Below, piece after piece: positions 1-8,679 of a DNA stretch of 64,000 bases. Position 1 is the first letter of the stretch, and the number at the start of each line of letters is the position of its first letter. The notes beneath the pieces were generated by a model. That model was not told the DNA's origin and searched no databases. It saw nothing but the letters and a program-made list of their open reading frames with translations. The position numbers and the translations under genes were made by a program. Origin of the DNA: Pseudoalteromonas shioyasakiensis (lineage in GTDB: Bacteria; Pseudomonadota; Gammaproteobacteria; Enterobacterales; Alteromonadaceae); contig NZ_LRUE01000015.1 in assembly GCF_001550135.1 (NCBI RefSeq), positions 62,001 to 126,000 of the forward strand, read 5' to 3'.

Positions 1-756
1 AATTTTAGGAAGTTGTTTTGCTATTGCGTTATCAACGAGTGATGGAAATGCGCCGTTAATACGGGCAAATAATGTTTCTGGAAAACCAATAAAACGACGA
101 CGTTTTTTTGATTTAATTAAATCTATTAATGCATCAGCCACTTTTTCTGGCGGATCCATGGTGTTACCCAGCTCTTTGTTCATCGCGCGTACTTGCGGCG
201 AATTAATCGCGGTATCGGTGGCACGAGGCGCTAAATACAATACTTTCACATCGCTGTGGCTGAGCTCTCTGGCAAGGGCTTCGGTCATCCCTCTTAGGCC
301 AAACTTGCTTGCGCAGTACAAGGTTTGATACGGATAACCAATGCTGCCAAACGATGAACCAATATTGACAATCGTGCCTTTATTGCGGGTCACTTGTGGT
401 AAAAACAGCTGACACAATTTAATAGGCACATGTAGGTTAATATTTAACAGATGATCAATTTGCTGTTCGCTAATTTCACTAAACCCCTGCATTACATTAA
501 CGCCTGCGTTATTGATTAGTAACGTTGCCCCGCCAATTTGCTGAGCAAACTTAGCTAGGTCATCGCGAGATTCACTGTTACTAAGGTCGGCCTGAAAATA
601 CTCAGCATCATTGCCACATTCCAATTGCAGTGCAGCAAGTTGCTTCACATTTCGACCAACGAGTAATAAACGCCAACCTTCTTTTGCAAGGCGAAGGGCA
701 ATAGCACGGCCAATGCCCCCTGTTGCACCGGTTAGCACACAAACTGGGCTACTCAT
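1..756 (-). CDS. Short-chain dehydrogenase/reductase (C-terminus cut by window edge)
   Basis: NAD(P)-dependent classical SDR. The Rossmann motif TGATGGIGRA sits at residues 9-18, NNAG near 85, and the catalytic YCASK tetrad segment near 155. The gene starts inside the window at an ATG that overlaps the TGA of the upstream ligase-oxidase gene (ATGA), so translation is coupled. About 250 residues are present and the stop lies left of position 1. The substrate cannot be read from sequence. As the third gene of the operon it probably reduces or oxidises a keto/hydroxy group in the product made by its two neighbours (inference). Family assignment is firm; the role is unknown. Confidence 0.88.
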   Translation of the reverse strand, partial: MSSPVCVLTGATGGIGRAIALRLAKEGWRLLLVGRNVKQLAALQLECGNDAEYFQADLSNSESRDDLAKFAQQIGGATLLINNAGVNVMQGFSEISEQQIDHLLNINLHVPIKLCQLFLPQVTRNKGTIVNIGSSFGSIGYPYQTLYCASKFGLRGMTEALARELSHSDVKVLYLAPRATDTAINSPQVRAMNKELGNTMDPPEKVADALIDLIKSKKRRRFIGFPETLFARINGAFPSLVDNAIAKQLPKI

Positions 757-2912
757 GCGCTTTGCTCCAAGTCAGCCTCGCTAAAGAAAGGTTCTGAATC
801 GAGGTCACGGAAAATATTGCCGTACAATTTATAAAAACATTTTGCGGCGTGAATGATGGCTTGCTGGTCGTCCTCGTTATCAATTTTGTTCATGAGGTTT
901 TCGAAAAACTTCACATGCTCAATATCCAGTGCACCGTGCGAAGTAAGGTAGGTAAACGCCTTTTTAGGTAAACCTACGACCTCACGGATTTGCCCTGCTG
1001 CATTATCGGCTAATGCAATCGAGGTACCTTCGAGCACATGAACCATGCCAAAGAATGCCAATGGGTTACCGCGATTAATTGCATCGTAGGCGTACGACAC
1101 CATTAACTCGGTCGAAAACTGTGGACGAGAATGACGCACTTGCTCTTTATCAAAACCACAGGCTGCAATATCGTTTAGCACCCATTCTTGGTGGCCTAAC
1201 TCTTCTTCGATGTATTCTGCAACAGCTTCGCGCAGCCACTCTTGTTTATCGCTCAGCTTTGCACCAACTGCCATCAGCAGTGGTACTGTGTGCTTAACAT
1301 GGTGATAAGCTTGCGTTAAGAACGATGCATATTCACTTAGGCTTACTTCACCTTTAAAAACGCGTCCAATAATCGGCGCAGCTAATAGGTAGTCACGTTC
1401 TTTCTGTGTTTCGGCTTGTAATGTATTGAAAAATTGACTCATGCTGGTCGCCTCTTGGTAAAGTGCTGAAATTTCTTTAGCAAAAAATTGATTAATAACA
1501 TCGCGTTTAGGGCGATTATTGCTGGTTAATAAACCTTGCGTGTGGCTCATAGGCTCTGTCATTCGATGCCACTTTCTGATCTGTGCGTATTCGGGTAGTT
1601 GCGCGTTTTGTGCCGTAATATGGGCGGCAAGTTCAGCGTCATTCATCGCTTGGTTTGCATAGATAAGCGCGGCTAAAAATGCCTGACCTTCGCCAATCAC
1701 CACTGCTTGTTGTACTTGGCTGTGGCTAAGCAATAACGACTCTGGCCACTCGGCACTGATATTGCGCCCAAAGCTGGTGATCAGCTGATTTTTCAAGCGG
1801 CCCTGAATAACCAAGCGACCTGCTTGCTCAGTAACGAGATCGCCAGTTGCATACCAGTCATCAGCATCTTGTGCTGCTTGACCTAAATACCCCAAAAACA
1901 ATGAGCCTTTGATATAAAGCTGGCCATTTTCAATTTTGTATTGAATGTGCTTAAGTACTCGCCCTGCGGTGTCAATGTCATCATCATCGCGAGTGTTTAA
2001 ACTCACCACCGATGAAGATTCAGATAAACCATAACCTTGATAAACCGGCAAACCGAGCTCACGAGCTTGCTTAATAAGCGCTTGGCTTACAACTGCGCCA
2101 CCTACTGCAATAAACTTTAAGCTTTTAGGTGCTTGCCAGCCTTGCTTTGCAAAAGCCACTAAACAAGTCAGTAGCTCAGGCACTAAAATAAGGGTGTTTG
2201 GCTCAGTACGTTCAATTGCGGCTATTAATTTATGTGGTTCAAGTAGCTGTGCACCTGAAAAACCAAGTTCAGCTAAAGGCACTAAGTTAACCGTGCCACC
2301 CGCTAATAGCGGCGCATACACACCGGCTAAATTCTCAAGCAAAACAGGTAGCGGCAGTAAACATAAATGGTTTGGTTTTTCTAAACCAATGCTTTGATAA
2401 AGTGATGTTGCCACCTGCAATTGGCTTTCAAGCGATAAACACACGCCTTTTGGTGTGCCCGTTGAGCCAGACGTAAAGGTAATCTTTTGCGTGTTTGCAA
2501 AATATGGCACAGGCTGTGTATTACTCAATTGGTAAACATATAAAGGGTAATGCTTACATACATCTACTAACGCCACTAATTTAGCATGCTCGCCTTCGTA
2601 AGCACGGTCACAAACAAATAAACCTGCCCCACTGTTTTGTAAACCAAACGCAATTTGCTGAGCAGTAAAAAACGTTGGTAGCGGAATAGCCACTCTTTTA
2701 AGCTCGCTAAGCGCAGCTTCTAATACACACCAAGCAGGTGTGTTATCTAATTGATAAGCCACACCTTGGGCATCAAATTCTGCCAAGGTAGGTAGCAAGC
2801 GAGTCACTTGTTCAGTAAATTCTTGTTTAGTTAGTGAGCGCACACCATCGTTTTTGTGGCAAACCATTAAGGTATCGCTATCTTTATGTGGTAACTGTGT
2901 TAACCAACTCAT
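753..2912 (-). CDS. Acyl-adenylate-forming (ANL) enzyme fused to a heme-oxygenase-like di-metal oxidase domain
   Basis: A 719-residue two-domain protein. Residues 1-475 are an AMP-binding/acyl-CoA-synthetase domain: P-loop TSGSTGTPKG at 147-156, YQGYGLSES at 291-299, YATGD at 354-358, GR at 371-372. Residues 490-719 form a TenA/heme-oxygenase-like helical domain of the 'iron-containing redox enzyme' type, with likely metal ligands in EEELGH (569-574), HVLEG (625-629) and HxxxDxxH (H659, D663, H666). Family knowledge: such domains (UndA, SznF, CADD relatives) bind two irons and oxidise carboxylates or amines. Inference: the protein activates an acid as an acyl-adenylate and also performs an oxidation. 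By eye the usual C-terminal catalytic Lys is Arg467. It overlaps both neighbours by 4 bp (ATGA), so the three genes form one operon. The substrate is not known. Confidence 0.85.
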   Translation of the reverse strand: MSWLTQLPHKDSDTLMVCHKNDGVRSLTKQEFTEQVTRLLPTLAEFDAQGVAYQLDNTPAWCVLEAALSELKRVAIPLPTFFTAQQIAFGLQNSGAGLFVCDRAYEGEHAKLVALVDVCKHYPLYVYQLSNTQPVPYFANTQKITFTSGSTGTPKGVCLSLESQLQVATSLYQSIGLEKPNHLCLLPLPVLLENLAGVYAPLLAGGTVNLVPLAELGFSGAQLLEPHKLIAAIERTEPNTLILVPELLTCLVAFAKQGWQAPKSLKFIAVGGAVVSQALIKQARELGLPVYQGYGLSESSSVVSLNTRDDDDIDTAGRVLKHIQYKIENGQLYIKGSLFLGYLGQAAQDADDWYATGDLVTEQAGRLVIQGRLKNQLITSFGRNISAEWPESLLLSHSQVQQAVVIGEGQAFLAALIYANQAMNDAELAAHITAQNAQLPEYAQIRKWHRMTEPMSHTQGLLTSNNRPKRDVINQFFAKEISALYQEATSMSQFFNTLQAETQKERDYLLAAPIIGRVFKGEVSLSEYASFLTQAYHHVKHTVPLLMAVGAKLSDKQEWLREAVAEYIEEELGHQEWVLNDIAACGFDKEQVRHSRPQFSTELMVSYAYDAINRGNPLAFFGMVHVLEGTSIALADNAAGQIREVVGLPKKAFTYLTSHGALDIEHVKFFENLMNKIDNEDDQQAIIHAAKCFYKLYGNIFRDLDSEPFFSEADLEQSA

Positions 2913-3550
2913 AACGCCTCCAAAAATACAGCAAGCTCAAGCGATGACTGTAAACACTGCTGTTTGATATTGAATAAAACGGGGGTATTTAATACACGCT
3001 GATGAGCTTCGTTTAGGTCAACCACACAGATGGTTGGTTGATTGTCGTAATAGCTACCCCAGCTTGCTGGATCTTGAAGTGCTTGCGCATTTGCAACACC
3101 GATTTCTTTGCAATTGACACCCAGCATTTTTAATAGCGCTCTCACTTTGCGGGTTGCACAAAACACTAAATAATTTGCTCCTGCTTGATAGAGTGCTTCG
3201 TTCATTAAAACAAAATGTGCCAAGGTGGCTTTTCGGTGCGTTGAGCATAAATTACCTAGCTCAAAAATGTGCTCACGCTTGGCACCAACAAAGTGCTCAA
3301 TAGACGCAGGGAGGTATTGTTCAATAAACAAAGGTTGTGATGCAGAGCGAAGGCCTAACGTACATACTTCATCATCAACATTAAGCTCACAAAGAAGCGG
3401 CATGAACTGCGAAATTTTCGCGTCATAGGCTGCAGCAAAACCTTGCTTAATATTACGCTCAAGGCGGTCACGAAATTGGCCTCCTTCACGAGTGCAAACA
3501 AAGGCAGGCTCTTGAACTTGAGTTTGATGTGATTGTTGAACTGAAAGCAT
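2909..3550 (-). CDS. 'Thermostable hemolysin' family protein (LuxI/GNAT-like acyltransferase fold)
   Basis: 213 residues from the ATG at 3550, chosen because GGAG lies 9 nt upstream; a GTG 15 nt earlier is possible but lacks a site. It resembles the T_hemolysin family (PF12261), named after Vibrio delta-VPH. The core FELGNLCSTHRKATLAHF, followed by a helix and RKVRALLKMLGV, reads like the ELGR...RLLxxLG pattern of autoinducer synthases and GNAT acyltransferases. There is no signal peptide, which argues against a secreted pore-forming toxin. It is the first gene of the operon and overlaps the ligase-oxidase gene by 4 bp. Inference: an acyltransferase that accepts the activated acyl group. The family match is good; the enzymatic role is a proposal. 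Confidence 0.75.
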   Translation of the reverse strand: MLSVQQSHQTQVQEPAFVCTREGGQFRDRLERNIKQGFAAAYDAKISQFMPLLCELNVDDEVCTLGLRSASQPLFIEQYLPASIEHFVGAKREHIFELGNLCSTHRKATLAHFVLMNEALYQAGANYLVFCATRKVRALLKMLGVNCKEIGVANAQALQDPASWGSYYDNQPTICVVDLNEAHQRVLNTPVLFNIKQQCLQSSLELAVFLEAL

Positions 3551-3680
3551 AATTGTTCGCTCCACTTAGGTTATGTGTAAAATTTATCGAGCGAAACTTA
3601 AATAAAACTTAAGAAAAATTAATTTTTATAAATATTTTTCAACCTTATGAAATTCAGTACTTTTATTTTTATAAAAAACA

Positions 3681-3709
3681 AAAATGCCAGTCTGTTAGAC
3701 TGGCATTTT
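3681..3709. terminator. Intrinsic terminator
   Basis: A perfect 13-bp inverted repeat (aaaatgccagtct / agactggcatttt) with a GTT loop, flanked by A and T runs on both sides. It lies 28 bp past the stop of the S46 peptidase gene (minus strand) and also separates that gene from the promoter of the hemolysin-ligase operon. Confidence 0.85.
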
Positions 3710-3736
3710 AATGCTTAAATTAGCGTTTAACTTAGA

Positions 3737-5896
3737 TTACTTAACGATAGTCATCTCTTTAAGTAGGTTTTGAGCATTATCAACTTTATCCATTACCCAC
3801 AACATGTATCGTGAATCAACGTGAATTGAGCGATTTAAGTTTTCATCGTAATCCCAATCACCAATAATGCTTTCGTAAACACCATCAAATAACAAACCAA
3901 CGAGCTCAGCATTACCGTTTAGCGTTGGTGAACCTGAGTTACCGCCTGTGGTATCTACATTCGATAAAAAGTTAACCGGAACCGTATTCATACCGCCGGT
4001 GTAATCACCATAAAGCTTTTGCTTAATTAACTCGTTTTGTTTCTCTGGTGAATTGAATGGTTCAACACCGGTGTTTTTAGCAAGTAGTCCTTCTAAAGAT
4101 GTAAAGGGGGTTGCCACTAAGCCATCTTGCGGTGAATAGCCGCCTACCGTACCGTAAGTTACACGCAGGGTGCTGTTAGCATCAGCATAAACTGGCTTAT
4201 TAAGTGCCTTGTTATAAGCGATGATTGCTTCCATTAGTGCAGGGCGAGCAGCTTGCTGTTTACCAGCCAGTTCTTTTTTCGCATCTTCAATATCTTTTGT
4301 GACTGCAAAGATTGCATGCGCATACTGAATGAATGGATCGCTACTTTGCTTTAACTGAGCAAGGTCAAGTTCTGTCATCCATAAACGTTTACTTTCATCT
4401 GCAAGAACCGATTTAGCATACATATCATCAAGCAAGGCTTGCTGTTTTTGTTTATCAAAACCGTTTGTTAGACCCAGTGCTTTATCAACCTCTGCAACTC
4501 GCTCGTCTTTAGGTAATGCAGCATATTGCTCAATAAAGTACAGTAAAATAGCTTTATCTACGGTTTCATCATAACGACGGCTCATGCTTTTTAAACGAGA
4601 CTCGATACGTGGCATATCACGTTCTTGATAACCGCTTTCGCGCTCAGCATCTGGCTTTTGTTTTTCGTAAGCTAAACGGTATAAACGTCGAGCAGTTGAG
4701 ATCATTTGTGAGCGGTGTACATACCCTAACATACGGTCGCGCTGGTTATGCTCTTGCGACTGAGCAACTAGCGCAGATAAATCAGCAAGTACATGTCCGT
4801 ATTTAGCTTTGCGCTTACTATCTTCGTTGATCCACGCAGTGAGATCTTTTTCGAATTGTTGCTTACGGCTATACATTGACCCTTTATTGAAACTCTCAAT
4901 CATTGAGCCATAGTTTTTAATATAGTTGTTGTAACCCGCAATCGTGCTTTCATAAGCGATACGTGCCTCTGAACCTTCAGGCGCATTTTCTTCAATTAAC
5001 GAGACATATTTAGAGTTATATTTACGCGCTAATGGGTAAGCTGTGTTAAACACGTAATCAACTTCAGGCGAAATACGGTAACGGTTTGTGCTGCCCGGAT
5101 AACCGGTAACCATCACAAAATCGCCTTCTTGAACACCTTTAGCGCTTACTTTTAAAAACGCATCACTTTGGTACGGCACGTTATCTTCTGAATATTCAGC
5201 TGGCTTGCCATCTTTGCCAACATAGGCGCGATAGAACGAGAAATCACCCGTGTGGCGCGGCCACATCCAGTTGTCGATATCACCGCCGTATTTACCTACG
5301 CCCATAGCAGGTGCATACGCTAAACGTACATCTTTAATTTCTAGCGATTTAATAAGGTAATACTCAAGACCACCGTGGAAAGTATACACATTACAGCGGT
5401 AGCTCTCGTCTTGCTCACACTCACTAACAAGTGCTTTCTCATTTGCTTGAATTGCATCAAAACGTGCTTTACCGGTTAACTTTTCAGTCCCTTTATTTAC
5501 TTTATCTGTAACGTCGGTTACTTGCTCTGTTACAAAAACACGAGAACCCGGCGCAGCTGGGACTTCTTCGCCCGTTGTTTTAGCTAAAAAGCCATTTTCT
5601 AAAATATTGTTTTCGGTAGTCGAGTTATATTGAATCGAACCATAGGCACAGTGATGATTTGTGACAACTAAGCCTTTTGGTGAAACAAACGAAGCTGTAC
5701 AGCCACCAAGGCTAATTACCGCGTTCATCGGAAACTCTGTTAATTTTGAAATTGACTCTACATCAATGCTCAAGCCTTTCGCTTTTAACACTGATTCAAG
5801 CTCTGGTAGCTGGTGAGGTTGCCACATGCCTTCGTCGGCAACAGCAACATTTGCTACAGCGAGACCCACTGCAGCAGCAATAAATTTAAAACGCAT
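3737..5896 (-). CDS. S46 family dipeptidyl peptidase (DPP7-like)
   Basis: 719 residues, the usual S46 length. A signal peptide (residues 1-20, ending VAVA) directs it to the periplasm. The chymotrypsin-like triad is visible: His in TNHHCAYG (about 80), Asp in the GGDIDNWMWPRHTGDFSFYR block (about 213-232), and Ser in TGGNSGSP (about 651). The segment LLFDG after the Ser carries Gly where, by recollection of the family, DPP11 has Arg; that would favour DPP7-type (hydrophobic/broad) specificity over Asp/Glu. It removes dipeptides from oligopeptide N-termini for amino-acid uptake. It is a single-gene unit with its own terminator downstream. Confidence 0.9.
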   Translation of the reverse strand: MRFKFIAAAVGLAVANVAVADEGMWQPHQLPELESVLKAKGLSIDVESISKLTEFPMNAVISLGGCTASFVSPKGLVVTNHHCAYGSIQYNSTTENNILENGFLAKTTGEEVPAAPGSRVFVTEQVTDVTDKVNKGTEKLTGKARFDAIQANEKALVSECEQDESYRCNVYTFHGGLEYYLIKSLEIKDVRLAYAPAMGVGKYGGDIDNWMWPRHTGDFSFYRAYVGKDGKPAEYSEDNVPYQSDAFLKVSAKGVQEGDFVMVTGYPGSTNRYRISPEVDYVFNTAYPLARKYNSKYVSLIEENAPEGSEARIAYESTIAGYNNYIKNYGSMIESFNKGSMYSRKQQFEKDLTAWINEDSKRKAKYGHVLADLSALVAQSQEHNQRDRMLGYVHRSQMISTARRLYRLAYEKQKPDAERESGYQERDMPRIESRLKSMSRRYDETVDKAILLYFIEQYAALPKDERVAEVDKALGLTNGFDKQKQQALLDDMYAKSVLADESKRLWMTELDLAQLKQSSDPFIQYAHAIFAVTKDIEDAKKELAGKQQAARPALMEAIIAYNKALNKPVYADANSTLRVTYGTVGGYSPQDGLVATPFTSLEGLLAKNTGVEPFNSPEKQNELIKQKLYGDYTGGMNTVPVNFLSNVDTTGGNSGSPTLNGNAELVGLLFDGVYESIIGDWDYDENLNRSIHVDSRYMLWVMDKVDNAQNLLKEMTIVK

Positions 5897-6020
5897 AGTC
5901 GTCCTTTATATTATTATGTTTATCATTTTTAGCGCTCGTATCATTATCATTGTGAAAATGAATAGCAATATTTTGCGACCGCTAATGTCAAAATTTGTAA
6001 ACCATTTTAGGTTCATGAAC

Positions 6021-6905
6021 CTAATATTTAGACTCATAAACCACGGCATTGTGGCCATGTAAGCTTTCTTGGTGTTCAACCTTAAATTGGTAATCAGCAA
6101 TGCTCGGCATGGTTTCGAAGCACTGCTTCAATCGCCTTGCTGCATCTTCGCAAAACAGTAAGTTTTTTGCGTTAAGGGCAGCAAATGCTTGTTCATCTTC
6201 ACGCTTTACGGCGGTTTGTACTGGGGTGCCTATGGCTTGCTCACATAATGTGATAAAGCCGCTAATATCAGGTAGCTTTTCACTACTAAAAGTGACATCA
6301 ATATAAGCATAAGAGCGCTGGCTATGGGGAGTTGCAATTGAGCCCTGTTCACTTGCAAGCCAATTGAGTAAAGAGGCTTTATCTATATGCTCATCACTAA
6401 ATTGCTTATCGACTGCCTCGCTCAAAAGCTGCCTCGATAATGCCGCTGAACACGGGCACGTGCTACTGTAGGCAATATCGACTTTTAAGTTAATGGTAAG
6501 TGATTGCTGCTTTGTAATAGTTAAAACGACAGGGTAAGCATTGTAACCTGCATTGTCGCTAAGTAGCGCTGGTTTTAGCTGTGGTAAATCAAAATGCAGC
6601 ACCAGTTTTGCGCCTTTACTTAAGCCTTTTTGTGATGCTAAAACAGCCTGCATAAACTCGTTAACACGCTGAGTCGTTAAACTTTGTTTAGCCAGTAGCT
6701 GATTAAGTAGTAAATAAAGACGCGACATATGAATACCTTTAGCATCACTATCAAGGCTAACGAACACATCAGCTTTGGTATTCAAGTGCACATCAACATG
6801 AGTTTGTGCAAGCTTCAAAGGCAATGCTATTTTCTCCATGCCGACCCATTTTAAAGGTGACTGAAAATCTACATTAGAGTGCGAGGTAATATCGGGTAAT
6901 TGCAT
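6021..6905 (-). CDS. folE2: GTP cyclohydrolase I, FolE2 type (zinc-independent)
   Basis: 294 residues. Converts GTP to 7,8-dihydroneopterin triphosphate for folate and modified-base synthesis. FolE2 signatures are the N-terminal LPDITSH segment, the cysteine pair CPCS (C150, C152) and the C-terminal ESLHGHNAVVYE. Family knowledge: FolE2 replaces zinc-dependent FolE under zinc starvation and uses other divalent metals. It lies 11 bp after the pyrC-like gene, so both are probably read from the Zur-boxed promoter at about 8.33 kb. The start is the ATG at 6905 in that short gap. No clear terminator is seen between it and the S46 gene. Confidence 0.93.
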   Translation of the reverse strand: MQLPDITSHSNVDFQSPLKWVGMEKIALPLKLAQTHVDVHLNTKADVFVSLDSDAKGIHMSRLYLLLNQLLAKQSLTTQRVNEFMQAVLASQKGLSKGAKLVLHFDLPQLKPALLSDNAGYNAYPVVLTITKQQSLTINLKVDIAYSSTCPCSAALSRQLLSEAVDKQFSDEHIDKASLLNWLASEQGSIATPHSQRSYAYIDVTFSSEKLPDISGFITLCEQAIGTPVQTAVKREDEQAFAALNAKNLLFCEDAARRLKQCFETMPSIADYQFKVEHQESLHGHNAVVYESKY

Positions 6906-6916
6906 ATCGACTTCTT

Positions 6917-8248
6917 TTAACGATTGAATGTTAAGACCTTAGCGGCCTGTTTGTGCGGGGTCACTTGTTGCCCATCAAAGACACACTCGCCATTTACAAA
7001 GGTATGTGTTATTCGGTGTGAAAAAGTGGTGCCATTAAATGGCGTCCATTGGCATAAGTAATGCGTGTTTGTATGCTCAACGTGCTTTTCTGCATTTGGG
7101 TCAACCAGGACTAAATCAGCAAAATAACCTTCTCTGATAAACCCCCGCTCTTCGATAGCAAATCGCTTTGCCACGTTATGCGCTGTTTTTTCAACGACTT
7201 GCTCAAGGCTCAACGCACGACGTTTTACCTGCTCAAGTAACGACAGTAATGCATGCTCGACTAATGGGAGCCCAGCAGGGGCAGCGCTGTATTGTTGCTG
7301 CTTTTCTTGCCAAGTATGAGGGGCATGATCGGTGGCAATAATATCAATGCGACCATCGCGCACTGCTGCGAGTAGCGCTTGGCGGTCTTGCTCTGATTTT
7401 ATGGCGGGGTTACATTTAATTTGATTGCCATAGCTTGCGTAATCATCTTGATTAAACCACAAATGATGCACGCAAGCTTCGGCAGTTATGTGCTTTTGCT
7501 CTATGGGTGCGTTACTAAATAGTTCTAGCTCTTTTGCTGTTGTTAGGTGTAAAACATGCAGCTGCGAGCCATAGCGTTTTGCCAGCGATACGGCATACGA
7601 TGAAGATGCATAACACGCCAACTCATCACGAATTAACGGGTGATGTTCGATACGTAACTCACCATAGCGCTTTGCTAAACGGCGGTGATTTTGCTGAATA
7701 ACTTCGCCTTGCTCACAATGGGTGGCAATGAGTACTGGGCTTTCCCGAAAAATGGCTTCAAGGGCATGAGGGTGCTCAACCAGTAAATCGCCTGTTGATG
7801 CCCCCATAAACACTTTAACACCACATACACTTTTGGCATCAAGAGCCTTTATTTCATCGAGGTTGTCTGGGGTTGCGCCAAAGTAAAACGCATAATTCGC
7901 AGCGCTCGTTTGCGCTGCTATCGCGTATTTATCTGCAAGTGCTTTTGCTGTGGTAGTCGATGGTGAAACATTGGGCATTTCCATAAAGCTTGTAATACCA
8001 CCTGCAACTGCGGCGGCGGATTCACTGGCGATCGTGCCTTTGTGGGTAAGGCCTGGCTCTCTAAAGTGAACTTGATCGTCGATCATGCCAGGTAATAGCA
8101 ACAAACCGCTTGCATCAATTACCTCATCATTGGCCTTGGCACTGATATCTTTGGCAATTTCAGCGATTCGATTACCAACAATTCGTACATCGTTTATTTC
8201 GCGCTGTCCTTCATTAACAACGCAGGCATGTTTAATTATAATAGCCAT
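6917..8248 (-). CDS. Dihydroorotase-like amidohydrolase (PyrC paralogue of a Zur operon)
   Basis: 443 residues, a class I/allantoinase-like dihydroorotase. Dihydroorotases interconvert carbamoyl aspartate and dihydroorotate in pyrimidine synthesis. Metal-site residues are visible: K145 in GVKVFMGAS (carboxylated Lys), H177 in ATHCEQ, H234 in VLHLTT and D307 in IATDHAPH. The first motif, normally HxH, reads DDQVHFREPG, so the first His is Gln59. This variant is remembered from a dihydroorotase subgroup and may mean a one-metal or altered metal site. First gene of an operon with folE2 and next to a Zur box, fitting a zinc-sparing backup enzyme. Dihydroorotase activity is likely but not proven by sequence. 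Confidence 0.85.
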   Translation of the reverse strand: MAIIIKHACVVNEGQREINDVRIVGNRIAEIAKDISAKANDEVIDASGLLLLPGMIDDQVHFREPGLTHKGTIASESAAAVAGGITSFMEMPNVSPSTTTAKALADKYAIAAQTSAANYAFYFGATPDNLDEIKALDAKSVCGVKVFMGASTGDLLVEHPHALEAIFRESPVLIATHCEQGEVIQQNHRRLAKRYGELRIEHHPLIRDELACYASSSYAVSLAKRYGSQLHVLHLTTAKELELFSNAPIEQKHITAEACVHHLWFNQDDYASYGNQIKCNPAIKSEQDRQALLAAVRDGRIDIIATDHAPHTWQEKQQQYSAAPAGLPLVEHALLSLLEQVKRRALSLEQVVEKTAHNVAKRFAIEERGFIREGYFADLVLVDPNAEKHVEHTNTHYLCQWTPFNGTTFSHRITHTFVNGECVFDGQQVTPHKQAAKVLTFNR

Positions 8249-8325
8249 ATGACTCCTTGCTTATTCAGCAACATTTGCAACTTATCGTAAAAAAATGCAC
8301 TCCATGGCAAGATTGATTGCAGACT

Positions 8326-8348
8326 GAATTGTTACAATATAACATACC
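8326..8348. promoter_or_regulatory. Zur box
   Basis: 23-bp site with core tgttacaatataaca, agreeing by eye at 19 of 23 positions with the enterobacterial Zur consensus (core GTTATAATATAAC). It lies 78 bp before the pyrC-like start. The zinc-sparing nature of folE2 makes it credible independently of the sequence match. Expected effect: repression when zinc is plentiful. Confidence 0.8.
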
Positions 8349-8373
8349 ACAAAGTTTTTATTTGGACACTGTT

Positions 8374-8409
8374 ATGAGTCAAAAAGATCAATTGGGTCGG
8401 GCTATTTAA
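8374..8409 (+). pseudogene. Possible remnant of a divergent Zur-controlled gene
   Basis: An ATG 25 bp past the Zur box opens MSQKDQLGRAI and stops at once. About 45 bp further on, from about 8453 in another frame, a stop-free stretch of over 40 codons ends near 8583 (it includes NCNKTQYAGLIDHMVIPASY). The pattern looks like a decayed reading frame facing away from pyrC. No family was recognised and it could be chance. Confidence 0.2.
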
Positions 8410-8679
8410 GCTGTAAAGTTATAAGTGGCTTTCCGATCTTAGAGAATTTTAACGGCTTATCGCAGCCAATAATCACCTTATCGCAACGTATGAGGTCAAT
8501 TGTAATAAGACACAGTATGCTGGGCTCATTGATCACATGGTGATACCTGCCTCATATAAGTGCTTTTTTAGCATCTTTTTGTAATCCGTTTTAACCGCTA
8601 TGCAAATCAAGAGCTTATAAAACGTATGTGCAAGGTTATATCGACACAATTTAATTTTAAAAATGACGAGAGAAAAACT

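Larger units (their letters stand above)
8249..8679. other. Intergenic region between divergent pyrC-like and M3 peptidase genes
   Basis: 431 bp. It contains the Zur box at 8326-8348, an 11-codon reading frame at 8374-8409 and about 180 bp that may be gene remnant. The rest must hold the promoter of the M3 peptidase gene, for which no clear -35/-10 pair was found. Confidence 0.5.

Noticed and set aside
2909..3550. Hemolysin toxin by family name
   Set aside because: No signal peptide or membrane-active region was seen, and the sequence pattern fits an acyltransferase fold in a biosynthetic operon.
5938..5955. Fur-like stretch (tatcattatcattg) upstream of the S46 peptidase
   Set aside because: Only one half of the Fur consensus is present and S46 peptidases are not known iron genes.
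8626..8679. Upstream start for the M3 peptidase
   Set aside because: The extension lacks a ribosome-binding site and would bury the lipoprotein signal that starts at 8680.
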